Origin: Pavlovales sp. CCMP2436
Lineage: Eukaryota; Haptophyta; Pavlovophyceae; Pavlovales
Direction: 5' to 3'
Assembly (NCBI GenBank): GCA_026770615.1
Contig: MU631345.1
Location: forward strand, 163,479 to 180,760
DNA: 17,282 bases
The translations under genes and the position numbers were made by a program. The notes beneath the pieces are model-generated. The model did not search any database. It saw nothing but the letters and a program-made list of their open reading frames with translations, and was not told where the DNA came from. Shown piece by piece: positions 8,301 through 14,316 of the stretch (within the stretch, counting starts at the first letter, position 1; each line of letters opens with the position of its first letter).

Positions 8301-11300
8301 ATCGCCCCCCCGCCTCAGGCGAACGAGGGCGCGACGGCCGCACCTGCGCGCCTCAAATGCGACATGCCAAGCTCGGGGAGCACCCCTTGCAAGCACCGAA
8401 ATTTTACCGGCATCTTCCTGGCCTTGTTACTAAACATCATTAAGTATGCCCGTTTGAAATCTTGAGAACACACCTAAACGTAGAATTGGACGAGGAACAG
8501 TCCTCAGTCTGACACCTGATTTTTTTTAAAATCAGGTGTCAGACTGAGGACCGAAATTGTTCCTCGTCCAATTCTTAAAATCAGGTGTTAGACTGAGGAC
8601 CGAAATTGTTCCTCGTCCAATTCTACGTTTAGGTGTGTTCTCAAGATTCCAAACGGGCATACTTAATGATGTGTAGTAACAAGGCCAGGAAGATGCCGGT
8701 AAAATTTTCTGTATGTGCTATTTTCTCGTTATTCCCGAGGTGACGGATCATATTAACAAAGTTGTTCCCCGTCAAACTCTACATCTAGAGAGCTCTTTAG
8801 AGTTCTGCAAGCATCTAACCCTGATTAAAAAGATAATAAGAGAAATGAATAAATGCAGAATCGCGCTCCCACGCGATTCTGAAATTGTTATACTTAAAAT
8901 ACCCCCCCACACACGCTGCTAGACACACACACAGCGTACCTCGAAGTCGTCCTCCGACTGTATGCGCAGGATGGAGACCCCTGACCCGATATTGACCAGG
9001 ATGAAGGGGTACATCGAACCATCTGGAATGCGGTAGGGCACAGCTTCCATCGCCTCGCCTGGAGAAGGGGGTGGGGGGGTGGGGTGGGGTGGGATGGGGG
9101 GAGGCAGTGGGGTTGGGCAAGGGTTTGTCTAGTTCTGTGATTCAGTAAGTCAGTCACGCGCGTGTCCCCCCCCCCCCACATACACACACAAATATTTATT
9201 GTTGGGCAGGTGGGATTGGGTGCGGACGGGGGCCTGGGCCAGGACACTGGTTTGGAACTAAGTACGTCCTACTTCCAAAAAAAAAAAAAACGTACCTGTT
9301 GACTTGGCGTATGCATCATCGGGCATGCTGCGATTTGGCGCGGGCGGGGCGCTGGGCCCGGCGGCGGAATCGGGGGTAGATTCGGAGGCGGCTGCTGCGA
9401 TTTCTTTGTATTCGAAGAGCTCGTCCGGTACCTTTTTTTTTTTTTTTTACTATGGCACATGAGTCTATTTTAAGTGATGAGTCGGGAGATGGCAGTCGGG
9501 AAGGCGCTGTGAATTCTTTGTGCTCGAAGAGCTCATGAAGTGCCTGTGGAATTATTCATGATTAAGTGACACTATTAAAGATTTCGGGTTATATCGGATT
9601 CTTTGTTACATCAATGTGTACAATATATAGATAGTCGCCAAGCAAAGGGCAATCAGAAAAGTCAGGGGAAGCGCATTTCATAGGGATGAGGTCAGTTAGT
9701 CCTAATATGAGCGGGTGTCTGTGTGTGTCTGTGGGTGGGTTAAGGAGTGGGTTAGGGTGGGTTAGGGGTGGGTTAGGGGTGGGTAAGGGATGGGGGGTGG
9801 TAGTTAGCCAATCACCTGAATATGTTATTTTTGAATTATGTTGTGTTTTATTACATTCTATCACGGTGCTGTTGCACCTGGTCCAGCAGCCAGGTTACCC
9901 CCTTGACGCAGCAAGCTAGTTCATCCAATTTCTCGAGGTGCACTCCCAACTCCAGCTCGAAATCATCTGCAAATTTGTGCGCGCCGCCTCCCGTTGCATA
10001 GATCTCCTTCGCCTCCGCGTGCAACCCTTCCGCCTTCACCAGCTGCGCGTGTGTGTGTGGGGGGGGAGGGGGGAGGGGGAGGTTAATTTCATGCGAAATT
10101 GGCTGGGATAGGAGGCCGGGATAGGGACTTTGAGGCAAGGGCAAGGGCCAAGATAAGAGGCAAGAGGCAAGGCTAGAATACGAGCTTGGGATAAGGGGCT
10201 AGGGGTCTGAATATGGTGCCTAGGCTTGGGGCCAGGAGAAGAAGCAAAGTGTAGAAAGAGATGCGACTAGTGTTAGGGGCCAGAATGAGGGGCTCAAATA
10301 GGTAACAAATTAGGTTTAGCGTACCTGCAAAAAGGCGGCCATTCGTCTCGTCTCGAAGCGAATAAAGTGCAGGGTGCCCGAGAGCGCGCCTAGTTGCAGA
10401 TGCACGTCTCGCACCCCCTCCTGCAGGTGCAACATTGTAATTGAATACATGGAAGGGACTCGGGCTAGCGTCTGATTTTATCATGGTCATTCTATTACAC
10501 TGGATGTGGTAGAGAGTCTCCGAGAGCGCTTCTAGGCGCAAGTGCACGTTGCCCCCTCCTGATAGGGTATTCGATGAAAATAGATGAAATATATGAAGGG
10601 ACTCGGGCTCGTTATATCAAGGCGTGCCACGTAAGCTGGTATGCAGGTGGGTGCGAAGAGTAGTGACGGGTAGTCACACAGGGAATGGATAAGGTAGGGC
10701 GGTGTCTCTGCTTTTAGGGGCTGCCACGGGTGTTAGATTGGATGTTAAAGAAATTCTTTTTATAGATAGACTGAAGCATAAGAAATTCCTTTTTTAAATA
10801 CATTTTCATTCTCACTAGAAGAACTAGATTCTATCATCTACATTAAAAGACCTTAAAAAAGAACATTATTCTTTTATTACCTGATAGGTGGCGGATGCGT
10901 GAATGAAGGAGGCGAGGCGGCGAAGAGAAGCCTTCGACTTCTTGGCAGGCTGGGGGGGGGGGGGGGGGGGGGGGTAAGCAGGCAGGCAGATGCGAGCACT
11001 GACACTTTCATTTCCAAAGAAAAAATGTATTACCTCGAAGTGCACAATCTTGGCGAGCGATCCCCCTATGTCGAGTCCGAAATAAGTGCGCGCGCGCATC
11101 GCAAACCGCCTGCCGTGCCACAGGGTAGGATTGATTACAACAGTAAGGATTATAGGGGTTAGGGGTTAGGGGTAAGGGTTAACGGCGAGCTAGGGGTTGG
11201 GATATGTTGAAGGATAAAGAAAATGTGTACGTATTGGGGATTGGGCTAGGGATGTATTATACGCTCTAGGACTTGCCTGCTACGTAATATATATTCCTAA

Positions 11301-12089
11301 CCCACCGCCAGCCAAAACCCCCCAAAACCCCCCTTCATTCATATATCCCTAACCACTGCCCTCTACCCGTAGCCCTGCATGGATGTAAATATACCTGCTA
11401 TGCCGCTTAGTCGCGGGTTCGGTATCTCCCGCGTCTGGCGGGGTGAGGCGAGCACGCATCGACGCACGCACCTGCACGGGTGTCGGGGGGGGGAGGGAAT
11501 GGGGAATGGGAGGGGGGGGGCAAGGGGGTAGAGTTAAGAAGGCCCAATGCTTAGCGCTAGGACCTAGGCGCACCTGCGCGGCAGTGAGCCCGCCTCTGCG
11601 CAGATGAGCCGTGGAGATGGCCGACGGCATCGCAGATGCGTTATGCGGCGACGTGCGCGCGCGCGCCTTTCGCTGCAGCCGCGCGCGTCCGGGCGCGGAT
11701 GCAGCGCGGCCCTCATCGCCGGGCCAGTACGCGTGGCTCCCGAAGTGAGGCGAGGCTAGGTCGTTTTCCGGCGAGTCGCCGTCGGGCTCGCCACCGCCGC
11801 TGCCGAGCATCGTGGCCACAAGTGAGGCCACTGCATCTAGCCATCGCCGCAGCGAGCCGAGCGAACTGCGCGAGCCAGCACCCGAGCGGACGGGGCTTGC
11901 GAGCGGCGATGCCCAGGCCGTGGGGGGCGACAGCGCCATCGGCGCGGGTTCCGACGTGGGCGGTAGTGGCGGCGGCGGGATGCGCCGCCTGCCACGCGGC
12001 CCGCGCGTACGCGACCACACCCCGCGCACGATTGCCGTGGCCACAGCCGCGCCGGCGAGCGCAGCGAGCGCGGCAAAACGCGCGCGCAT
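5029..12089 (-). CDS. Pantothenate kinase (eukaryotic type), 13 exons, 681 aa
   Basis: ATP-dependent phosphorylation of pantothenate, the first and usually rate-setting step of coenzyme A synthesis. Model: exons 12089-11574, 11471-11395, 11109-11034, 10949-10881, 10420-10325, 10042-9878, 9431-9296, 9058-8940, 7260-7144, 6509-6342, 6178-6092, 5782-5657 and 5322-5029. They total 2046 nt with frame kept at every GT..AG junction. Family motifs in order: [16 protein letters not shown] (phosphate loop, about 208-223), HFIRFET (about 265-271), [10 protein letters not shown] (about 293-302), EKLDEL whose Glu (about 319) matches the catalytic Glu of human PANK3, [11 protein letters not shown] (about 399-409), [13 protein letters not shown] (about 422-434), VEDIYGG, and [10 protein letters not shown]. 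Odd points are a 200-residue N-terminal extension that begins with a hydrophobic stretch (possible organelle targeting or membrane anchor) and a 97-residue Ser-rich tail. Seven introns hold a decayed copy of the next exon start. Family call near certain; the N-terminal exons and start are less sure. Confidence 0.93.
5371..5407 (-). repeat. Decoy copy of exon 13 start (intron 12)
   Basis: On the sense strand GGTGTACGGCGGCGGCGGGC followed by TTTCC aligns with the exon 13 start GCGTATGGCGTAGGTGGCTTTTC, and the preceding TTTAAAATG aligns with TTCAAAAG. The offset is 77 nt. One extra G shifts the frame. Confidence 0.55.
5657..5782 (-). CDS. Kinase exon 12: [10 protein letters not shown]
   Basis: 126 nt (42 codons), acceptor CTACATCAG with a TACTAAC branch site 11-17 nt upstream, donor GTAGAG. 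Encodes [20 protein letters not shown] then [10 protein letters not shown], the conserved end of the kinase fold. Confidence 0.93.
5823..5899 (-). repeat. Decoy copy of exon 12 start with its own branch site and acceptor
   Basis: Sense-strand ATCGTACTGCGCACGCTGGC (from 5899) matches the exon 12 start ATTGCGCTTCGCACGCTGGC, and GCGCTGGTCC plus a GAAACTATG word match later exon sequence around a short insertion. It is preceded by an intact acceptor (AGACAG) and a TACTAAC branch site (5915-5921), as in the real exon. Offset 117 nt. Confidence 0.8.
5951..5978 (-). repeat. Possible third, nearly erased copy of exon 12 segment
   Basis: Sense-strand CCATAGAAACCATGCCCATT resembles CCAGAGAAACTATGTCCCC in the decoy and CCGGCGATACGATGCCTGC in exon 12. 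Short match, low certainty. Confidence 0.35.
6092..6178 (-). CDS. Kinase exon 11
   Basis: 87 nt (29 codons), acceptor ATCATCAG, donor GTGATT. Encodes [10 protein letters not shown] and [11 protein letters not shown], matching the family's xxFxGxFLR strand. The exon and the following intron both begin GTGAT(C/T)GC. Confidence 0.9.
6260..6316 (-). repeat. Possible decoy copy of exon 11 (intron 10)
   Basis: Sense-strand TGATCGCG, then a gapped match ending ACTCGTTGCGG, aligns with exon 11 (TGATCGCG ... ACTCGTTTTTTCGG). Offset about 133 nt. Roughly 60 percent identity by eye, the weakest of the acceptor-side copies. Confidence 0.4.
6342..6509 (-). CDS. Kinase exon 10
   Basis: 168 nt (56 codons), acceptor AAATCAG, donor GTAATG. 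Encodes [24 protein letters not shown] and RALLVMIS, aligning with the DIYGG...GLP...SSFG...ARA block of pantothenate kinases. A decoy copy upstream is split by the MITE. Confidence 0.95.
6561..6589 (-). repeat. Decoy copy of exon 10 start, downstream half (split by MITE)
   Basis: Sense-strand CAATTTGCAAGTGGTGGACA followed by TTTACGTAG matches the exon 10 start CAATTTGCTCGTTGAGGACA with TTTACGGAG. The missing upstream end (acceptor AAAATCAG plus GTCAATTTGCA) lies on the other side of the MITE at 7090-7108. With the insert and one target copy removed, the decoy is offset 82 nt from the real exon. Confidence 0.85.
6590..7089. mobile_element. 500-bp MITE with 9-bp target duplication in intron 9
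   Basis: The ends carry an inverted repeat: ATTCCTGTGACCGCTA near the left end (6596-6611) and its exact complement TAGCGGTCACAGGAAT near the right (7071-7086). The target duplication TGCAAATTG is perfect (6581-6589 and 7090-7098). A 9-bp duplication is typical of Mutator-like elements; if the ends are drawn at CAGG/..TG, an imperfect 8-bp duplication would instead suggest hAT. Inside is a further inverted repeat (6756-6782 against 6824-6848) and several GAGTGAGTGATAGC words. No transposase is present. An older relative lies at 405-735. Confidence 0.85.
7144..7260 (-). CDS. Kinase exon 9: GGGTFLGLC motif
   Basis: 117 nt (39 codons), acceptor CCAACAG, donor GTTCTC (weak). Encodes [19 protein letters not shown] and DTFDEAL, a highly conserved family block. 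A 47-nt decayed copy of its start lies 77 nt upstream. Confidence 0.95.
7291..7337 (-). repeat. Decoy copy of exon 9 start (intron 8)
   Basis: 47 nt. On the sense strand CGTATCTTGGGCGCTGCGTG and GGAGGGGGCATATTTAAAGG align with the exon 9 start, which reads CGCATTTCTGGCACTGCGGT and GGGAGGGGGCACCTTTTTAG. It is preceded by an intact acceptor (GTATCAG). One missing base relative to exon 9 breaks the frame. Offset 77 nt. Confidence 0.85.
7725..7800 (-). repeat. Degenerate copy of exon 8 end with donor site
   Basis: Sense-strand GATGACTTCAAG/GTGCGCT matches the exon 8 end GACGACTTCGAG/GTACGCT at 16 of 19 positions, and upstream words TTCAT and GTCCGGGGGATTAAG align loosely. It keeps a good donor but no convincing acceptor. 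It is the only donor-side copy I found, lying about 1.2 kb downstream of exon 8 inside intron 8. Confidence 0.5.
8039..8396. mobile_element. GC-rich foldback element (intron 8)
   Basis: Left arm about 8039-8152 and right arm about 8272-8396 are reverse complements with small gaps. For example GCGCCCTCGTTCGCCTGAGG on the left matches CCTCAGGCGAACGAGGGCGC on the right, and the outer ends are GGTGCTTGC and GCAAGCACC. The loop is about 120 bp. No coding potential beyond chance GC-rich frames. Target duplication not identified. Confidence 0.75.
8399..8707. mobile_element. Second foldback element with duplicated inner arm (intron 8)
   Basis: Left arm 8399-8527 (starts AAATTTTACCGGCATCTTCC) and right arm to 8707 (ends GGAAGATGCCGGTAAAATTT). 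The inner part of the right arm occurs twice in tandem (about 8528-8574 and 8577-8624, each with ATCAGGTGT, GACTGAGGACC and CCTCGTCCAATTCT), so the left arm can pair with either. It lies within 3 bp of the GC-rich foldback. Confidence 0.85.
8940..9058 (-). CDS. Kinase exon 8: NIGSG motif
   Basis: 119 nt, acceptor TTCTCCAG after a long C tract, donor GTACGC. Completes a Gly codon begun in exon 7 and encodes [15 protein letters not shown] and IQSEDDFE. This is the second nucleotide-binding signature of the family. Confidence 0.95.
9296..9431 (-). CDS. Kinase exon 7
   Basis: 136 nt, entered in phase 0, left in phase 1, donor AACAG/GTACGT. Encodes [11 protein letters not shown] followed by an Ala/Ser/Pro-rich linker. 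The acceptor is unusual: it is preceded by 16 A on the sense strand instead of pyrimidines. A second copy of the exon start lies directly upstream (9449-9543) with a more normal acceptor (CCACAG). Confidence 0.85.
9449..9543 (-). repeat. Decoy copy of exon 7 start, open up to an A16 run
   Basis: 95 nt with intact acceptor CCACAG. It reads [20 protein letters not shown] against [20 protein letters not shown] in exon 7. DNA identity is high at GAGCTCTTCGA and ACAAAGAA. The copy stays open until the 16-A tract (9433-9448) directly before the real exon 7. Offset 112 nt, which is not a multiple of three. Confidence 0.85.
9730..9792. repeat. Telomere-like GGGTTAGGGGT repeat in intron 6
   Basis: Plus strand carries GTGGGTTAGGGGTGGGTTAG and similar units. 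On the sense strand of the gene this is a CCCACCCCTAACCC pyrimidine-rich tract. Possible G-quadruplex on the template strand. Confidence 0.7.
9878..10042 (-). CDS. Kinase exon 6: ATGGG and catalytic Glu
   Basis: 165 nt (55 codons), acceptor ACGCGCAG after a C-rich tract, donor GTGCAA. Encodes [11 protein letters not shown] and [14 protein letters not shown]. By homology to human PANK3 the Glu of LDEL is the catalytic base. Confidence 0.95.
10325..10420 (-). CDS. Kinase exon 5
   Basis: 96 nt (32 codons), acceptor CACCTGCAG, donor GTACGC. Encodes [20 protein letters not shown] followed by RFETRRM, matching the RDxHL...LHFIRFxT segment of the family. A decayed copy of the acceptor and exon lies 138 nt upstream (10466-10558). 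Confidence 0.93.
10466..10558 (-). repeat. Decoy copy of exon 5 and its acceptor (intron 4)
   Basis: Acceptor CCTATCAG then GAGGGGGCAACGTGCACTTG and GAAGCGCTCTCGG, matching the exon 5 start with a 4-nt deletion that breaks frame. The duplicated unit can be bounded because the 15-bp intron word GAAGGGACTCGGGCT occurs at 10452-10466 and 10595-10609. The tandem unit is therefore about 140 nt and covers intron end plus most of the exon. Confidence 0.85.
10881..10949 (-). CDS. Kinase exon 4
   Basis: 69 nt (23 codons), acceptor preceded by 23 C on the sense strand, donor GTAATA, phase 0 at both ends. Encodes a basic segment beginning [12 protein letters not shown] that follows the conserved FE(P) of exon 3, where family members have a variable linker. 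Confidence 0.85.
10952..10974. repeat. G23 homopolymer (C23 before exon 4 acceptor)
   Basis: Run of 23 G on the plus strand, serving as the pyrimidine tract of intron 3 on the sense strand. Length is likely unstable and prone to sequencing error. Confidence 0.85.
11034..11109 (-). CDS. Kinase exon 3: phosphate-binding loop
   Basis: 76 nt, acceptor CACGGCAG, donor GTAATA, ending in phase 0. Encodes [18 protein letters not shown], the N-terminal nucleotide-binding signature of eukaryotic pantothenate kinases (usually DIGGT; here Ser replaces Thr). An in-frame ATG (AMRARTYFG) in this exon is an alternative start for a kinase without the extension. Confidence 0.93.
11156..11182. repeat. Telomere-like GGGGTTA repeat in intron 2
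   Basis: Plus strand GGGGTTAGGGGTTAGGGGTA, then AGGGTTA. Same type as in intron 6; CCCTAACCCC on the sense strand. Confidence 0.7.
11395..11471 (-). CDS. Kinase exon 2
   Basis: 77 nt, acceptor CCGTGCAG, donor GTATAT. Entered in phase 0 and left in phase 2. Encodes a basic linker containing [14 protein letters not shown]. Its frame is fixed by the junction to exon 3, which restores the kinase frame exactly. Confidence 0.65.
11574..12089 (-). CDS. Kinase exon 1: N-terminal extension
   Basis: The start chosen is the ATG at 12087-12089, giving 172 codons. Residues 1-20 ([20 protein letters not shown]) are a basic-then-hydrophobic stretch followed by an Arg-rich patch. That is compatible with a transit or signal peptide, or a membrane anchor. 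The remainder is Pro/Ser/Ala-rich and looks disordered. The donor follows CGCGCAG as GTGCGC. The start is not proven by any upstream signal; a later ATG in exon 2 or 3 would remove the extension but keep the kinase fold. Confidence 0.65.
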
Positions 12090-12249
12090 CGGGCCCGGAC
12101 CCGTTGACTGGACTGGTGCTAGAACCTCCCTCCGCCTGTACGCTCAGCACGACCCCGATCCGCCTGGTCGCTCAGCACTGGGGCCGCACTCTTCTGGGGC
12201 AGGGGTGTACCCCCATAGTCCTTGGAGGTACAATTTTTTTAAACAACGA
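12090..12249 (-). promoter_or_regulatory. Upstream region of the kinase gene (no motif identified)
   Basis: About 160 bp between the kinase ATG and the tail of the retroelement. It must hold the 5' untranslated region and core promoter if the start is correct and the element is not itself in the leader. No TATA box or initiator could be identified. Confidence 0.3.
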
Positions 12250-12264
12250 CTTACTTACTTACTA
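12250..12264 (-). repeat. (TAAG)n tail of the retroelement
   Basis: On the minus strand the sequence reads TAGTAAGTAAGTAAG. A short tandem-repeat tail at the 3' end is typical of non-LTR retrotransposons. Its position about 105 bp after the last ORF supports the element's orientation and end. No matching target duplication was found. Confidence 0.5.
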
Positions 12265-12369
12265 GGGTAGGGGTTAAAGACATTCTGTCTCAGAAGTGGT
12301 CGACTCCGAGCGTGTTGGCGCGACGACGTTCAGTCACCCAGACGGCATGTAGTCACCCGGGCGGCATAC

Positions 12370-13044
12370 TTAGGCGCCGATCCCAAACCGTGTCTCCCTG
12401 CGAAGGTGGTACGCGCCCTCAGCCCACTCGTCGGGGTTGCCGTCGTCGTCGCTGTCAGTGCGTGTGCCGCCGTTGCCGGTGCCGGTGCGCTCCAATCGCG
12501 CGCGCGCGATGATGACCTTGGCGTGTCCTCGAAGTGCGCACATGCCGATCTCCTGTCTCATCTTCCACAGGAGAGTGCTGCGCGCTTGCGCAGCGGAGGG
12601 GGCCCCCGTGCGAGCTTGGAGCGCTCTTGCGCCCATGCTGGCGAGGTCCCCGACGAAGGATTCCAGGTCGTCAGACCACTCGCCGAAGGCTCCAATTACG
12701 AGGGCGGCGAACGCGGGGCCGCCTGCAGTGCAGAATGTCTGTGCGCGGGCCGGCATCGGGCCAGTCTGTCCGGGGGTCGTGTGGAAGAAGTCGCGATCAA
12801 TCTTGATGAGCTCCGCCATGCGTTCTCCCGGAAGCAAGTCAGCTCGCCTGCCCACAGCACGCCCGGGGTAGTTGCCGTCGGTGTCCCTGTACCAAGTCCT
12901 GCAGAACGCCATAGTCTTGAGTTCAAGCAGTCGCGGGACCGCCCGCCCACCCTTGTGGTCGTACAGGGGGTCGTAGGCAATAAGAAACCGTCGTGTTAAG
13001 AATCTAAGCCTTGTTGTTTGGCCTTCAATCGTATTTTTTAACAA
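12370..13044 (-). CDS. Retroelement: C-terminal domain, possible PD-(D/E)xK nuclease
   Basis: Same frame as the preceding segment. YDPLYDHKGGRAVPRLLELK gives an Asp and a Glu-x-Lys at the spacing seen in PD-(D/E)xK nucleases. After it come GAFGEWSDDLESFV and a helical region (LLWKMRQEIGMCALRGHAK) ending at TAA 12370-12372. The first ~20 codons (13044-12990) are AT-rich and poorly protein-like. The nuclease assignment is inferred from motif spacing only. Confidence 0.5.
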   Translation of the reverse strand: MLKNTIEGQTTRLRFLTRRFLIAYDPLYDHKGGRAVPRLLELKTMAFCRTWYRDTDGNYPGRAVGRRADLLPGERMAELIKIDRDFFHTTPGQTGPMPARAQTFCTAGGPAFAALVIGAFGEWSDDLESFVGDLASMGARALQARTGAPSAAQARSTLLWKMRQEIGMCALRGHAKVIIARARLERTGTGNGGTRTDSDDDGNPDEWAEGAYHLRRETRFGIGA

Positions 13045-13047
13045 AAC

Positions 13048-14316
13048 TTAACAATTGTTAGTATGTAATTTGCTAAGAAACTCAGTCTCAGCCTCTAAAA
13101 GCGCCGTTCTTATTGCCCGCGATCTTCTGTACTCGGCGTAGAGGTCTACCTTCGGCCCGGGTCGCCGGCCTACCCCACCGAAGAAGAGCCGGTACGCGGC
13201 CTGGTTGGAGGCGAGTACCGAGGCGAAGATGTCTCCCGCCTCGATGCGCGCGTGCGCATCCATTCTCCTCGCAACCTCAGCCAGGAGGGCGAGGAGTGGA
13301 TCGTGCCTGAGCTTGGAGATGTGATCGCCGGTGACGCTCTGCCCGGTGGCCGCGACAATGTTGTCTCCGTGCACGTTGATGTCGCGGTTGAACAACCGCG
13401 CACCGCGCGCGGCTAGGCCGACGCAGATGGGGCTCGGGACGCCGAAGAAGCGTGCTGTGATCTCCACCCACTCGCCGATGGTGCAGGCGCCGTAGCCAAT
13501 CGGAAGCGCGGCCACCCAGGCAGAGCTGTTGCGGTCGATGCTCCTAACCAAGTGCACGACGCGCTCGCCCCGCGGGAGCGCGTTGATCCGCATCTTGAGC
13601 ACTTCAAACCGCTGAGCCTCGCGGTCCTCGGTGAGGTCCTTCTGCATGTTGAGGCTTGGCTTGCCTGTGAGATCCCTGCGCACCATCGGCCAGGCCTCCT
13701 CTGGAGGGAGGTGTAGTACACGGGTTGGCAGGTCTGCGTTGATCATCGCTCCAGCACCGACGCCAGCCTCCTGTTGCATCTCGAGCCAGCAGCGGAGGAA
13801 CGCCTGTCCCTGCCGTGGTGGCGGTAGCTGTCTGGGGAGGCCTGGTCGCGGCAAGTGCAGGTATGACCGCCAGCCATGCGCGCGCATGTCCAGGAAGGAG
13901 TTCCGTCCTACTACGAGCGCGACTTGCGGCAGCTCGAGCATGCCGCGCTGCGTGATGGTGCCGGTCGGCTCGTCCACGATGTCAAGGAAGTTGGGCACTG
14001 CCTGGGTCATGGCGCCACAGAAGGCGGCGGGCGCGATGTCGACCATGCGTCGAAGTCCGGCACCCCGGTAGCGGCGGGGGAGTCCGAGGCGGGAAATGGC
14101 AAGCTGGTCGTCGTCGAACGAGACTCCCAGTGCGTGTGTCGCTTGCGTGTGGATGATCGCGTCGAAGCGTGTGCACGCGTCGTGCGCCTGGTCCGGGTAG
14201 CAGTGGCGGGCAAAGTACTCAAATTTGCGTGCGGTGGAGAAGAACGTTAGCAGCCAGAGCTGTTGCTTGTGTGACGAGCTGTGCGTTGCGATTAGCTTGT
14301 TTGAGATGCTAGCAAT
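13048..14316 (-). CDS. Retroelement: connection and decayed zinc-like region
   Basis: The frame is open from the TAG at 14317 to TAA at 13048, without an ATG until 14046. It includes FDAIIHTQATHALG, LGLPRRYRGAGLRRM and DIAPAAFCGAM, a block common after the RT thumb in these elements. Further on are FFGVPSPICVGLA, NVHGDNIVAATG, TGDHISKLRHDP and GRRPGPKVDLY. This is where relatives carry Cys/His zinc ligands and an RPAD motif; most Cys are gone here. Confidence 0.6.
   Translation of the reverse strand: MASISNKLIATHSSSHKQQLWLLTFFSTARKFEYFARHCYPDQAHDACTRFDAIIHTQATHALGVSFDDDQLAISRLGLPRRYRGAGLRRMVDIAPAAFCGAMTQAVPNFLDIVDEPTGTITQRGMLELPQVALVVGRNSFLDMRAHGWRSYLHLPRPGLPRQLPPPRQGQAFLRCWLEMQQEAGVGAGAMINADLPTRVLHLPPEEAWPMVRRDLTGKPSLNMQKDLTEDREAQRFEVLKMRINALPRGERVVHLVRSIDRNSSAWVAALPIGYGACTIGEWVEITARFFGVPSPICVGLAARGARLFNRDINVHGDNIVAATGQSVTGDHISKLRHDPLLALLAEVARRMDAHARIEAGDIFASVLASNQAAYRLFFGGVGRRPGPKVDLYAEYRRSRAIRTALLEAETEFLSKLHTNNC

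Noticed and set aside
8039..8707. CRISPR-like or palindromic array
   Set aside because: The repeats are two long hairpins, not short regularly spaced direct repeats, and the genome is eukaryotic.
8894..9247. Long minus-strand frames crossing exon 8 and the C-rich tract of intron 7
   Set aside because: They are read-through of exon sequence into a pyrimidine-rich intron; the kinase frame and splice sites explain the region.
11636..12270. Plus-strand ORFs of 150-209 codons opposite kinase exon 1
   Set aside because: Arg/Ala-rich shadows of a GC-rich exon with no motif of their own.
12406..12999. Plus-strand ORFs opposite the retroelement C-terminal domain
   Set aside because: Antisense shadows of a GC-rich coding frame; the minus frame has family-like motifs, the plus frames do not.
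13020..13080. Intron in the retroelement around the TAA, with a TACTAAC word followed by AG on the minus strand
   Set aside because: No acceptable GT donor lies upstream in a position that would restore a conserved protein segment; the AT-rich patch is more simply an insertion or decay.
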